Notes: generated by a model from the sequence alone, not told the origin. Shown: positions 1 to 7,908, numbered from the stretch's first letter. The stretch is DNA of 64,000 nt from EB88 sp965199135 (GCA_965199135.1 OZ240685.1:1240001-1304000); one strand, 5' to 3'. Made by a program: numbers and translations.

Positions 1-1008
1 CGCGAGGCCGCAGTCGCCCGCGAGCAGCCGGGCGCCGGCATCATCCTGGGCAATACATACCACCTCTACCTGCGGCCCGGGCACGAGTCGATCCGCCGCA
101 TGGGTGGGCTGCACCGGTTCATGAGCTGGGACCGCCCGATCCTCACGGACTCCGGCGGCTACCAGGTGTTTTCGCTCGCGGCGCTACGCAGGATCTCGGA
201 AGAGGGTGTGCGTTTCCAGTCGCACCTCGATGGCTCGGCACACATGTTCTCGCCCGAACACTCGATGGCAGTGCAGCTTGCCCTGGGCTCGGATATTGCA
301 ATGGCCTTCGACGAGTGCCTGGAGTACCCGGCGGACGAGTCGCGGGCGCGTCAGTCTCTGGAGCTGACCATGCGCTGGGCCGAGCGCTCGCTCACCTACT
401 GGAATGCGCACAAACACGAGGTCCCCTGGTGGGCCGGCGAGGGAGCACAGCGTTGGCCGGCGCGTGCGGTCGCTGAAGACGCACGCCCCAGCCTCTTCGG
501 CATCGTGCAGGGCGGCATGTTCCCGGCCATGCGGCGCGAAGCCGCGGAACGCATGGTCGCCATGGACTTCCCCGGGTATGCGATCGGTGGGCTGGCGGTG
601 GGCGAACCGCGCGAGCGTACGCTTGAGATCATCGCGGCAACGCTGCCGTATCTGCCAGCGGACAAACCACGCTACGTGATGGGCGTTGGCTACCCGGAAG
701 AAATTCGCGAGTACGCACGCATGGGTGTGGACATGATGGACTGCGTGCTGCCGACGCGCGCTGGCAGGCACGGACTCCTGTTCACCTCAGAGGGCCGGCT
801 CAATATCAAGAACCGGCGCTTTGCCGAGGACCAGGGACCGGCAGACCCCGAGTGTGGCTGCCCGGTGTGCGCGCGGTACACGCGCGCGTACCTGCGTCAC
901 TTGTTTGCGTCGGGCGAGCCCTTGGCTGCGACCTTGAACTCGGTGCACAACCTCGCGTTCTATCTCCAGACGATGCGCGCGGTGCGCGAGGAGCTGAGCG
1001 CGGGCTAG
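1..1008 (+). CDS. tgt: Queuine tRNA-ribosyltransferase, 5' end cut by window
   Basis: tRNA-guanine transglycosylase exchanges G34 of tRNAs with GUN anticodons for the queuosine precursor. The frame is open from base 1, so the N-terminus lies outside the window and about 335 residues are visible. Family signatures in order are LGNTYHLYLRPG, DSGGYQVFSL, FGIVQGG, YAIGGLAVGE, MGVGYPEEI and DMMDCVLPTRAGRHG, which carries the catalytic aspartate. The zinc site CGCPVC is followed by a histidine in NSVHN. The C-terminus is complete. In many bacteria tgt is next to yajC-secDF; here about 3.4 kb of other genes separate them. Identity is certain. Confidence 0.97.
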   Translation, partial: REAAVAREQPGAGIILGNTYHLYLRPGHESIRRMGGLHRFMSWDRPILTDSGGYQVFSLAALRRISEEGVRFQSHLDGSAHMFSPEHSMAVQLALGSDIAMAFDECLEYPADESRARQSLELTMRWAERSLTYWNAHKHEVPWWAGEGAQRWPARAVAEDARPSLFGIVQGGMFPAMRREAAERMVAMDFPGYAIGGLAVGEPRERTLEIIAATLPYLPADKPRYVMGVGYPEEIREYARMGVDMMDCVLPTRAGRHGLLFTSEGRLNIKNRRFAEDQGPADPECGCPVCARYTRAYLRHLFASGEPLAATLNSVHNLAFYLQTMRAVREELSAG

Positions 1009-1451
1009 AGGGTTCCTTCCTCGCGCAGGCGCGCGATTTCGCGCACCCGGGAGCGGTACTCGATCAGGAAGCCAAGGCCGACGAAAAGGGGAATGAGGCC
1101 GACGGGTATCCCTTTGAGGACGTCGTGGTCCCTCATCGTGAAAGCCAGTGCAGCGAAGAACACCATGAGGCCGAGACCGCTGAAGATGCAGAGCAGGGCG
1201 GTGAGGCGGATAAACCCTGCTGCGCGCGAGGGATTGCGGCTGGAGTGTGTTGCCAGCGCGCTCTGCTGGTCCTGTGGCATCAATGCCCGCTCAACGTCAG
1301 CGAGCGGGATACCCTGGGCCAGCATGGCCATGCGCTGCTCGGCGCGAAGCCGTTCCGCGTGCGTTTTGTTCACCGTGCCCATGATGATGCCGACGATTGC
1401 GACCAGAAAGGCGCCAAGTGGAATCGTGAACGGCGAGTCCCAGAAATGCAT
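1005..1451 (-). CDS. Small membrane protein resembling DUF6249, divergent from ECF sigma gene
   Basis: Predicted protein of 148 aa. A hydrophobic N-terminal segment (about residues 9-26) is followed by a charged stretch of about 50 residues, then two further hydrophobic segments (about 82-105 and 113-130) and a charged tail ending in REEGTL. The layout resembles DUF6249-type proteins, which often lie beside ECF sigma genes; I give no function. The ATG at 1451 was chosen because AGGGAGA lies just upstream; the longer frame adds 60 residues with no start signal. It overlaps the tgt stop by 4 nt, tail to tail. An ECF-type promoter element lies about 40-70 nt upstream, so the neighbouring sigma factor probably controls it. 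Confidence 0.75.
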   Translation of the reverse strand: MHFWDSPFTIPLGAFLVAIVGIIMGTVNKTHAERLRAEQRMAMLAQGIPLADVERALMPQDQQSALATHSSRNPSRAAGFIRLTALLCIFSGLGLMVFFAALAFTMRDHDVLKGIPVGLIPLFVGLGFLIEYRSRVREIARLREEGTL

Positions 1452-1491
1452 AGGAAGTCTCCCTTGGGAAGAAGTTGCTGAATCGCCGGCG

Positions 1492-1520
1492 TTAGACTTC
1501 GGCACAGGCTCGCAAGTTTC
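1492..1520 (-). promoter_or_regulatory. Predicted ECF-type promoter for the divergent membrane protein gene
   Basis: Read on the minus strand the site is GAAACTT (1520 to 1514), a 16-nt spacer, then GTCTAA (1497 to 1492). GAAAC-type -35 and GTC-type -10 elements are common for group IV sigma factors. The same two boxes with the same spacer occur facing the sigma gene, which makes chance unlikely. Confidence 0.65.
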
Positions 1521-1532
1521 ACTCGCCGCCCT

Positions 1533-1560
1533 GAAACTTCGACGCGCGGCGCATGGTCTA
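1533..1560 (+). promoter_or_regulatory. Predicted autoregulatory ECF-type promoter for the sigma gene
   Basis: GAAACTT (1533-1539), a 16-nt spacer and GTCTA (1556-1560) match the minus-strand site at 1492-1520. Transcription would start about 6-8 nt downstream, almost at the TTG start at 1568. The sigma mRNA would then be leaderless or nearly so. Confidence 0.65.
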
Positions 1561-1567
1561 ACCCCGC

Positions 1568-2143
1568 TTGCTGAACGCATCCGAGTTCGAGCAGTTCGTG
1601 GCCGAGCACCAGTTCCTGGTGTTCCGCACACTCACGCGCCTGATGGGCACGCGCGAGGTCGAGGACCAGGCGCAGGATGTGTTTTTTCGCCTCTACCGCG
1701 CACTTCCGCAGTTTCGCGGCGACGCCGAGTTGACCACGTATCTCTACCGCATTGCCGTCAACGTCGCCTGCGACGCCCGGCGCAAGCAGGGCAGGGAGCG
1801 GCAGCGCGCTGTCTCACTCAGCGAAGAAGACGAACCAGGGCAGGCCCTGGAACATCGTCTCGCGCATCCAGGGCAGAACGCAGAAGAAGCGCTATGCACG
1901 CGACAGTTCACCGACGCCGTGGAGAGTGCTCTCCGGCTGCTGAGCGCAACCGAACGGGCAGTGCTGGTGCTCTATCATCAGGAAGAGCAGACGTACGAAG
2001 CGATTGCCGAAGCGCTGCTTCTGCCGATCAACACCGTGCGGACACATCTCCATCGGGGCCGGAAAAAGCTGCGGGCGCTTCTCAGTATGTCCGGACAGCA
2101 GAAGGGGGCAGCGCATGGCAACTCATCCACCACAGCCGTCTGA
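1568..2143 (+). CDS. ECF (group IV) RNA polymerase sigma factor
   Basis: Protein of 191 aa, the usual size for an extracytoplasmic-function sigma factor. Region 2 is seen in FEQFVAEHQFLVFRTLTRL, the VEDQAQDVFFRLYRAL segment and TYLYRIAVNVACDARR. Region 4, the helix-turn-helix that reads the -35 box, is the segment ending in YEAIAEALLLPINTVRTHLH. The start is TTG at 1568 (CTG at 1571 is possible); no ATG fits and there is no clear ribosome site. The 3' end overlaps the next gene by 29 nt, typical of a sigma/anti-sigma pair. Promoters upstream suggest self-activation. The stimulus is unknown. Confidence 0.93.
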   Translation: MLNASEFEQFVAEHQFLVFRTLTRLMGTREVEDQAQDVFFRLYRALPQFRGDAELTTYLYRIAVNVACDARRKQGRERQRAVSLSEEDEPGQALEHRLAHPGQNAEEALCTRQFTDAVESALRLLSATERAVLVLYHQEEQTYEAIAEALLLPINTVRTHLHRGRKKLRALLSMSGQQKGAAHGNSSTTAV

Positions 2144-2450
2144 CGACACGTTCGACGATCGCGAACTGACCGCAGCGCTCGCGCAGAAGCCTGATGTACG
2201 AGTCGCCGCTGGCTTCGCGGCGAGAGTCGCGCTTGAAGCCGCGGCAGCGCCAGTGCGCGTCTCGGCACGTCCCATTCGCTGGGGACGCTGGGCGGCATAC
2301 CTCGCGGCGCCCACCATGCTGCTGCTGATGCTGCACTTCTCCGCGCAGCCTGCAGACCTTGCCTCCACGATTGTGCAGGGCACGCTCTGCGTACAGTTCC
2401 TGTTGCTCGTGGTCGCACTCACGCAGTTCCGACAGCTCTTCGGGGACTAG
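2115..2450 (+). CDS. Putative membrane anti-sigma partner
   Basis: Predicted protein of 111 aa. The N-terminal 55 residues are hydrophilic, followed by two hydrophobic segments (about 57-75 and 84-103) and a short tail. The ATG at 2115 follows GGGGG and lies inside the end of the sigma gene, so the two are translationally coupled. Position and topology suggest a membrane-anchored anti-sigma factor, but there is no HxxxCxxC zinc anti-sigma motif and I recognise no family. Function is inferred from context only. Confidence 0.7.
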   Translation: MATHPPQPSDDTFDDRELTAALAQKPDVRVAAGFAARVALEAAAAPVRVSARPIRWGRWAAYLAAPTMLLLMLHFSAQPADLASTIVQGTLCVQFLLLVVALTQFRQLFGD

Positions 2451-2657
2451 GTAAGCGGGTGCGGCTCGAGGGTGCTCCGGGCCCTTATCACCTGGTGCTT
2501 CTCTCTTTGACGATGTGGTCCTCCCGTCCGTCGGGAGCCAGCGCCGAACATCGCGAGGCCCGCTTCGCTGAGGAAGCGAGCAACGCGCCCGCCCCTCCCA
2601 GCAGGGGCCGCCGGCCGCGCAGGCGCTTTGCCCGTGCATAATAAGCCAGCCACTCCT

Positions 2658-4070
2658 ATGAATCCCCTCGACACGACCGAGGTGCAGCCGACGCTCTGGG
2701 CGAGTGTGCGCGAGTCGCTGCGCGGCTCACACCAGAACTACACCACCGGCAGCCTGAACCGCTCGATCCTGTTGCTCGCGATCCCGATGATTCTCGAGAT
2801 GGTGCTTGAGTCGTTGTTTGCCGTGGTCGATGTGTTCTGGGTGAGCCGGCTTGGCTCGGACGCGATCGCGACCGTGGGTCTCACCGAGTCCGTCCTAACG
2901 CTTGTGTTCGCGGTCGGCCTGGGCCTCGGCATGTCTGTCGCCGCCATGGTTGCGCGGCGCGTCGGGGAGGGCGATCGAGATGGCGCCGCGGTGGCGGCGG
3001 TGCAGGGCATCCTGCTGGGCTTTGCCGCGGCGCTGCTGCTCGGCCTTCCGGCATTCCTGCTGGCGCCGAAGCTGCTCCTGCTGATGGGAGCGACCCCGGG
3101 GATTCTCCACACCGGCGTGAACTACATGCGTATCGCGCTGGGTGGCTCGGGTGTGGTCGTGCTCTTGTTTCTCAACAACGCAATCTTTCGCGGGGCCGGC
3201 GATGCCGCGGTCGCGATGCGGCTGTTGTGGGTGTCGAACATCCTCAACCTCCTTTTCGATCCCATCTTCATCTTCGGGCTTGGCCCTGTGCCAAAAATGG
3301 GTGTCACCGGCGCGGCGCTCGCCACCTTCAGTGGTCGAGGAATCGGGGTGTTGTACCAGTTCTACCGGCTCGCGCGCGGCACGGAGCGTCTGCGGATTGT
3401 TGCGCGGCATGTGCGCGTGCAGGCAGATGTTCTCGTGCGCCTCATCCGTGTCTCGGCGATGGGAATCGTGCAGTTCCTGATCGCGCAGGCCAGCTGGATC
3501 GGCCTGGTTCGCATCGTCAGCCACTTCGGCGCGCCTGCGCTTGCGGCCTACACCATCGCGATCCGCATCGTGATCTTCGCGATCCTGCCGTCCTGGGGTC
3601 TCAGCAATGCTGCGGCCACGCTGGTCGGGCAGAGCCTTGGCGCGGGCAAGCCCGACCGCGCCCGCAACGCCGTCTGGCGCACCGGCCTCTGGAACATGAT
3701 CTTTCTCGGCTCGCTCGGGCTTGTCTTCATAGCATTCGCGCCGGCGATCCTGCGGCTCTTCACCCACGACGCGACCGTGCTGCCCGAAGCGATCCACTGC
3801 CTGCGTATCTTCTCCTGCGGCAACATCGCCTACGCCTACGGCATGGTCCTGCTGCAGGCGTTCAATGGAGCTGGCGACACGCTTACGCCGACCTACGTGA
3901 ACCTCGTTGGCTTCTGGCTTCTGGAGATCCCGCTGGCCTGGTGGCTCGCCCTGCACACACCGCTGGCCGTCAACGGGGTGTACCTCTCGGTGGTGATTGC
4001 GCAGAGCACGATCGTCGTGATCAGCCTTGTGCTCTTTCGCCAGGGGCGCTGGGCCCGGCAGAAGATCTAG
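2658..4070 (+). CDS. MATE family multidrug/cation efflux transporter
   Basis: Protein of about 470 aa with 12 predicted membrane segments in two homologous halves, as in NorM/DinF-type MATE proteins, which export drugs or metabolites using Na+ or H+ gradients. Family features include LAIPMILEMVLESLFAVVDV near the N-terminus, FLNNAIFRGAGDA in the first half, and LVGQSLGAGKPDRA and QAFNGAGDTLTPT in the second. The ATG at 2658 is preferred; TTG 2628 and GTG 2634 would add up to 10 residues, and no start has a strong ribosome site. It lies between the ECF operon and yajC-secDF, with no sign of shared function. The substrate cannot be told from sequence. Confidence 0.93.
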   Translation: MNPLDTTEVQPTLWASVRESLRGSHQNYTTGSLNRSILLLAIPMILEMVLESLFAVVDVFWVSRLGSDAIATVGLTESVLTLVFAVGLGLGMSVAAMVARRVGEGDRDGAAVAAVQGILLGFAAALLLGLPAFLLAPKLLLLMGATPGILHTGVNYMRIALGGSGVVVLLFLNNAIFRGAGDAAVAMRLLWVSNILNLLFDPIFIFGLGPVPKMGVTGAALATFSGRGIGVLYQFYRLARGTERLRIVARHVRVQADVLVRLIRVSAMGIVQFLIAQASWIGLVRIVSHFGAPALAAYTIAIRIVIFAILPSWGLSNAAATLVGQSLGAGKPDRARNAVWRTGLWNMIFLGSLGLVFIAFAPAILRLFTHDATVLPEAIHCLRIFSCGNIAYAYGMVLLQAFNGAGDTLTPTYVNLVGFWLLEIPLAWWLALHTPLAVNGVYLSVVIAQSTIVVISLVLFRQGRWARQKI

Positions 4071-4461
4071 GCACTCCCTGCCGCTTTCCCTGGTGCTTGC
4101 GGCCCGGGCGACGTGGCCCCGCGATGCTCGGCACCGAGTCCCTCCCCGTCCGGAGAGCCACATTCTCCCGGTTGCAAGCCTGACGGCCCCCGGTTGCAAG
4201 CCTGACGGCCCCCGGTTGCAAGCCTGACGGCCCCCGGTTGCAAGCCTGACGGCTTCCGGTTGCAAGCCTGGCGTCCACCGGTTGCAAGCCTGGCGTCCGC
4301 CGCCACGCAGCGGCCCGCGCCGGCGGTTTTCTTGACACCCCGCGGGCACTCGGCGATGCTTAGGTGTTACGCGTGGTTGCCAGGCACAGCCCTGGCTGCG
4401 TGCGCCCGAACCCTCCTGCCGCCCGGGCTCCTCGGCTGCAGAATCCCCAAAGGACCGACTC
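4071..4461. other. Intergenic region carrying a 22-bp tandem repeat
   Basis: Between the MATE gene and yajC there is no convincing gene. About a third is a tandem repeat (4170-4301, listed separately). Minus-strand ORFs cross it only because the GC-rich repeat lacks stop codons in all frames. No tRNA fold or strong promoter was seen; the yajC promoter may lie in 4320-4450. Confidence 0.7.
4170..4301 (+). repeat. Six-copy 22-bp tandem repeat
   Basis: Six head-to-tail copies of exactly 22 bp start at 4170, 4192, 4214, 4236, 4258 and 4280. The unit is GGTTGCAAGCCTGACGG followed by five C. Copies 1-3 are identical; copy 4 ends CTTCC; copies 5-6 read CCTGGCGTCC then ACC or GCC. Each copy holds the palindrome TTGCAA, spaced about two helical turns from the next. 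There are no spacers, so this is not CRISPR. Confidence 0.95.
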
Positions 4462-4773
4462 TTGACTCCTCTGTTCGCCGCTGTTGTCGTCGCACTGCCC
4501 CAGGGCCTGGGCTCTATCCTGCCCCTGGTCCTGATTCCGGTTGTCTTCTATTTCCTGCTCATGCGCCCCAACCAGAAGAAGCAGCAGGTCTGGCAGCAGA
4601 TGCTCAGCAACCTCAAGTCCGGCGACCGGGTCACGACGACCGGCGGCATTCGCGGCACCGTGATTGCCCTGCGCGACGACACGCTTCACATCCGCGTCGC
4701 GCCCGACAACATCAAGCTTGAAGTCCTGCGATCCGCGATCGCCTCCGTCACCACTGAAGAGGAGAAGAAGTAG
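4462..4773 (+). CDS. yajC: Preprotein translocase subunit YajC
   Basis: Accessory subunit of the SecDF-YajC complex at the inner membrane. The 103-aa protein has one N-terminal membrane helix (about residues 14-35) followed by the family motif FYFLLMRPNQKKQQ and the small domain with SGDRVTTTGGIRGTV. The start is TTG at 4462, set by AAAGGA 7-12 nt upstream. The gene is followed after 24 nt by secD and the three sec genes run in one direction as an operon. Length and motif are typical. Confidence 0.95.
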   Translation: MTPLFAAVVVALPQGLGSILPLVLIPVVFYFLLMRPNQKKQQVWQQMLSNLKSGDRVTTTGGIRGTVIALRDDTLHIRVAPDNIKLEVLRSAIASVTTEEEKK

Positions 4774-4797
4774 CTCCGGCTGCTTCTGAGGGGAACC

Positions 4798-6411
4798 ATG
4801 CAGAAACGACCCGGCACCCGCCTTATCCTGATCCTTGCCACGCTGCTGGTCTTTGTTTTTGGCATCATCGGCATCCCGCATGGCGTCACACCCACGGCGC
4901 TCAAGGCCGCGCTCGCAAAACGCATCAGCCTCGGCCTCGATCTGCGTGGGGGCACCCACCTAATCCTGCAGGTGATGGTCGATGAAGCCGTCGCTGCCTC
5001 GACCGACTCGGACCTGGTCCGGATGCAGAGCGACCTGTCTTCTGCTGGTATCAGCGCGACCGGATCGAAGCCGAACCCGGCCAACCCGACACTGCTGCAG
5101 TTTGCAGGGGTTCCCGCGGCAAGGCTGGGCGACGCCCGCACGGTGCTGGGCAACCGGTATGGCGCGCAGTACGAGATCAGCGACAACGCAGGCATGCTCA
5201 CCGCCACGATGAAGCAGAGTGCGGTTGCGGAGCTCAAGGCCAATACGCTGCAGCAGGCCGTGGACGTGATCCGCCAGCGTGTCGACACACTCGGCGTTTC
5301 CGAGCCGATCATCCAGGAGTACAACGTCGGCTCCAACCAGATCCTGGTGGAGCTGCCGGGCATCGATGATCCGGCCCGCGTCAAGGACGTGATCCAGTCG
5401 ACCGCGCGGCTTGAGATCCACCTCGTCGACGGCGGCCCGTTTGCTACCGAGGACGAAGCCCGGCAGTCGGTCGGCGGAACGATCCCGTTTGACCAGGAGA
5501 TGGTGCATGCTGCTGCGGGTGCGTCGAGCGCCAGCTCCGGCGACCAGGTGTACCTGCTCAAGAAGACTCCCGAGGTTGCGGGTACGGACATCCGTGACGC
5601 CCAGGCCGGCACGAACCAGAACACCAACGAGCCCGAGGTCACCTTCTACCTGACCACCGCGGCCGGCAACCACTTCGCGGACTTTACCCAGCAGAACAAG
5701 GGCAAGGGCCTCGCCGTGGTGCTCGACAACAAGATCAAGGAAGTCGCGAACATCCACGACACCATCCGCGATACCGGCACGATCTCGGGTGGCTCGATGA
5801 GCGACCAGCAGGCCAAGGATCTCTCCATGCTGCTGCGCACAGGCGCGCTGCCAGCCTCGATCCACTACCTGCAAGAGAGCTCGGTCGGCCCATCGCTTGG
5901 CGCAGACTCGATCCGCCAGGGTGTGCTCGCGTCGGTTGTCGGCATGCTCGCGGTCATGGTCTTCATGCTGGTGTACTACCGGGGAGCAGGCATCAATGCC
6001 GATCTCGCGCTGATCCTCAACCTCGTCATCCTGCTCGGCTTTATGGGCTACACGCATGCGGTTCTTACGCTTCCCGGCATCGCCGGCGTCATTCTGACCA
6101 TCGGTATGGGTGTGGACTCGAATGTGCTGATCTTTGAGCGCATCCGAGAAGAAATGCGCGCGGGCAAGAGCGCCGCCGCATCGGTCGACCAGGGCTTCGC
6201 GCATGCCTGGACCACCATCGTCGATACGCACGTCACGACGATTGTTTCGGCCGCGATTCTGTTCCTGTTCGGCTCAGGCCCGGTCAAGGGCTTCGCCATC
6301 ACACTCACCTTTGGCCTGTTTGCAAACATCTTCACCGCAGTGTTTGTGTCGCGGACGATCTTTGACGCCAACGTAAACCGCCGCGCGCGGGGAGAGGCAA
6401 TTTCTATATGA
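4798..6411 (+). CDS. secD: Protein translocase subunit SecD
   Basis: SecD with SecF uses the proton-motive force to pull secreted proteins across the inner membrane. The 537-aa protein has an N-terminal membrane helix (about 8-25), the D1 motif LGLDLRGGTHLIL, a large periplasmic P1 domain containing IRQRVDTLGVSEPIIQE, the D4-like segment SSVGPSLGADSIRQG, and five C-terminal membrane helices including GMGVDSNVLIFERIREE. GAGGGGA lies 6-12 nt upstream of the ATG. Its stop overlaps the start of a 44-aa ORF (ATGA), so secD and secF are not directly adjacent. Confidence 0.97.
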   Translation: MQKRPGTRLILILATLLVFVFGIIGIPHGVTPTALKAALAKRISLGLDLRGGTHLILQVMVDEAVAASTDSDLVRMQSDLSSAGISATGSKPNPANPTLLQFAGVPAARLGDARTVLGNRYGAQYEISDNAGMLTATMKQSAVAELKANTLQQAVDVIRQRVDTLGVSEPIIQEYNVGSNQILVELPGIDDPARVKDVIQSTARLEIHLVDGGPFATEDEARQSVGGTIPFDQEMVHAAAGASSASSGDQVYLLKKTPEVAGTDIRDAQAGTNQNTNEPEVTFYLTTAAGNHFADFTQQNKGKGLAVVLDNKIKEVANIHDTIRDTGTISGGSMSDQQAKDLSMLLRTGALPASIHYLQESSVGPSLGADSIRQGVLASVVGMLAVMVFMLVYYRGAGINADLALILNLVILLGFMGYTHAVLTLPGIAGVILTIGMGVDSNVLIFERIREEMRAGKSAAASVDQGFAHAWTTIVDTHVTTIVSAAILFLFGSGPVKGFAITLTFGLFANIFTAVFVSRTIFDANVNRRARGEAISI

Positions 6412-6542
6412 GCAGCGACAAGGTACTCGGCATGCACCCGGTCATCGGGCGTGGCGTGCTGGTGTTTGCCGCCGGCATGGCACTATCGGCAGTCTCGTTT
6501 GTGGTGGAAAACTACATCATCAAGACCGTCAAGAACCGCTAG
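6408..6542 (+). CDS. 44-aa single-span membrane ORF between secD and secF
   Basis: The ATG at 6408 overlaps the secD stop (ATGA). GGAGAGG lies about 10 nt upstream inside secD, and the frame ends with TAG at 6540-6542. The protein starts MSSDKVLGMHPVIGRG and has one hydrophobic stretch (about residues 13-32) and a basic end, KTVKNR. Codon use resembles that of its neighbours. Coupling to secD suggests translation with the Sec genes, perhaps as a small subunit of SecDF. I recognise no family. A chance ORF cannot be excluded at this length, but the ribosome site, coupling and topology argue for a gene. Confidence 0.62.
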   Translation: MSSDKVLGMHPVIGRGVLVFAAGMALSAVSFVVENYIIKTVKNR

Positions 6543-6587
6543 GCAGCAGGCAGCAGAACCAGATTCTAGGAAGAAGCAGGACAAGCC

Positions 6588-7796
6588 GTGGAACTGTTCC
6601 GAAACCCAAAGATCGACTGGCTGGGGAAGAAGTGGTACTTCCTCAGCTTCTCCCTCATCTTCAGCGTCGCGGGCGTGCTTTCGCTGCTGTTCTGGCACCA
6701 CCTTCCACTCGACGTGGACTTCAAAGGTGGCACGGTGGTGCGCATCCGCTTCGACAAGGCGCCGGATATCAGCCGCCTCCGTTCGGCGACAGATGCGGCA
6801 GGGCTGCATGATGTTCGTATCACGCAGTATGGGCCGGCCGCGAATGATGAAGTGCTGATCACGCTGCCGCAGAAGGACACGAGCGAGACCTCGCTCGACC
6901 AGGGACGGGCTGCCATCGTCTCGACGCTCGAGCATCACTATGCGACCAACAGCGCGCAGAACAATGCGGGCAAGCTCGATCTCGACAACGCCGGGCAGGG
7001 CACGCTGCTCGCTTATCTGAACCAGCTCAACCCCGAACACCTGCCTGCCGGCGACGACGCAAATGCGAAGTATCTTGAGCAGACCCAGGCCATTCTGCAC
7101 TTCCGCGACACCGTGCACGGCGGCCTGCTCGACTCGGTCGCAAGCCTGAACGGCATCGCGGATGCGCCGGTCGTTGCAGCACTGCAGGAGCACACCTACC
7201 TGGGCGGCTTTATCGTGCGCAACACCGAGATCGTCGGACCACAGGTCGGGGCGCAGTTGCGCAAGCAGGCGCTGCTCGCGACGGTGTACTCGCTCGCAGG
7301 CATGCTGATCTATCTGTGGTTCCGCTTTGAGCTGATCTACGGCGTGGCTGCGGTGGTGGCGGTCTTCCACGACACGCTGATCACGATCGGCGCGTTCTCG
7401 CTTGCGGACAAGGAGATGTCGCTGACGGTGATCGCGGCCATCCTGACGCTGATCGGCTACTCAATGAATGACACGATCGTGGTCTTTGATCGCATCCGCG
7501 AAAACCTGCGCCAGGCGCGCCGGGAGCCGCTCGCAGACGTGGTGAACCGCTCGATCAACCAGACGCTGAGCCGGACCGTGCTTACCTCGGGGCTGACGTT
7601 TCTCACGGCGCTGTCGCTGTTCGTGTTCGGTGGCGAGGTGCTGCACGGCTTCTCGTTTGCGCTGGTGGTTGGCATCCTGATCGGCACATACTCGTCGATC
7701 GCTGTTGCGGCGCCGATGCTGGTGGCCTGGCAGGAGCGACGTGCAGGCGCGGCGCGGGCGGCGGCGTTGCCTGCAGCGCGGAGAGCCAAGGCGTAG
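6588..7796 (+). CDS. secF: Protein translocase subunit SecF
   Basis: Partner of SecD in the proton-driven late step of Sec export. Typical features are the N-terminal helix (about 16-36), LDVDFKGGTVVRI, the segment RNTEIVGPQVGAQLRKQAL before the second helix, and a five-helix core with YSMNDTIVVFDRIRENLR and SINQTLSRTVLTSG. At 402 aa it is longer than the usual 300-320. The extra residues fall mainly in the periplasmic part (about 95-190, starting near LDQGRAAIVSTLEHHYATN). The start is GTG at 6588, preceded by GCAGGA. The basic alanine-rich tail is unremarkable. Confidence 0.96.
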   Translation: MELFRNPKIDWLGKKWYFLSFSLIFSVAGVLSLLFWHHLPLDVDFKGGTVVRIRFDKAPDISRLRSATDAAGLHDVRITQYGPAANDEVLITLPQKDTSETSLDQGRAAIVSTLEHHYATNSAQNNAGKLDLDNAGQGTLLAYLNQLNPEHLPAGDDANAKYLEQTQAILHFRDTVHGGLLDSVASLNGIADAPVVAALQEHTYLGGFIVRNTEIVGPQVGAQLRKQALLATVYSLAGMLIYLWFRFELIYGVAAVVAVFHDTLITIGAFSLADKEMSLTVIAAILTLIGYSMNDTIVVFDRIRENLRQARREPLADVVNRSINQTLSRTVLTSGLTFLTALSLFVFGGEVLHGFSFALVVGILIGTYSSIAVAAPMLVAWQERRAGAARAAALPAARRAKA

Positions 7797-7860
7797 CCGC
7801 GGCTAATCAACGCGCTCCAGGACCTGCGGATTCCGCGATCGTTGTCTCAGGAAAGAGCAA

Positions 7861-7895
7861 GAGGCCGCCCCGGCAGGGCGGCCTCGCTGGTTTTC
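7861..7895 (+). terminator. Terminator-like hairpin after secF
   Basis: GAGGCCGCCC (7861-7870), loop CGGCA, GGGCGGCCTC (7876-7885) form a perfect 10-bp stem, followed by GCTGGTTTTC. The U-run is short, but position and stem strength suit the end of the sec operon. Confidence 0.75.
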
Positions 7896-7896
7896 A

Positions 7897-7908
7897 GACG
7901 TATACGTC
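7897..7908. promoter_or_regulatory. 12-bp perfect palindrome upstream of the TonB operon
   Basis: GACGTATACGTC is perfectly symmetric and lies 160 bp before the TonB-like start. It could be an operator, but no known regulator site is recognised and no promoter has been fixed next to it. Confidence 0.3.

Noticed and set aside
4170..4301. CRISPR array
   Set aside because: Repeat units are contiguous with no unique spacers and there are no cas genes nearby.
2895..4349. A 484-codon minus-strand open frame crossing the tandem repeat
   Set aside because: Antisense to the MATE gene, and its N-terminal part is only the translated 22-bp repeat, which is open in all phases.
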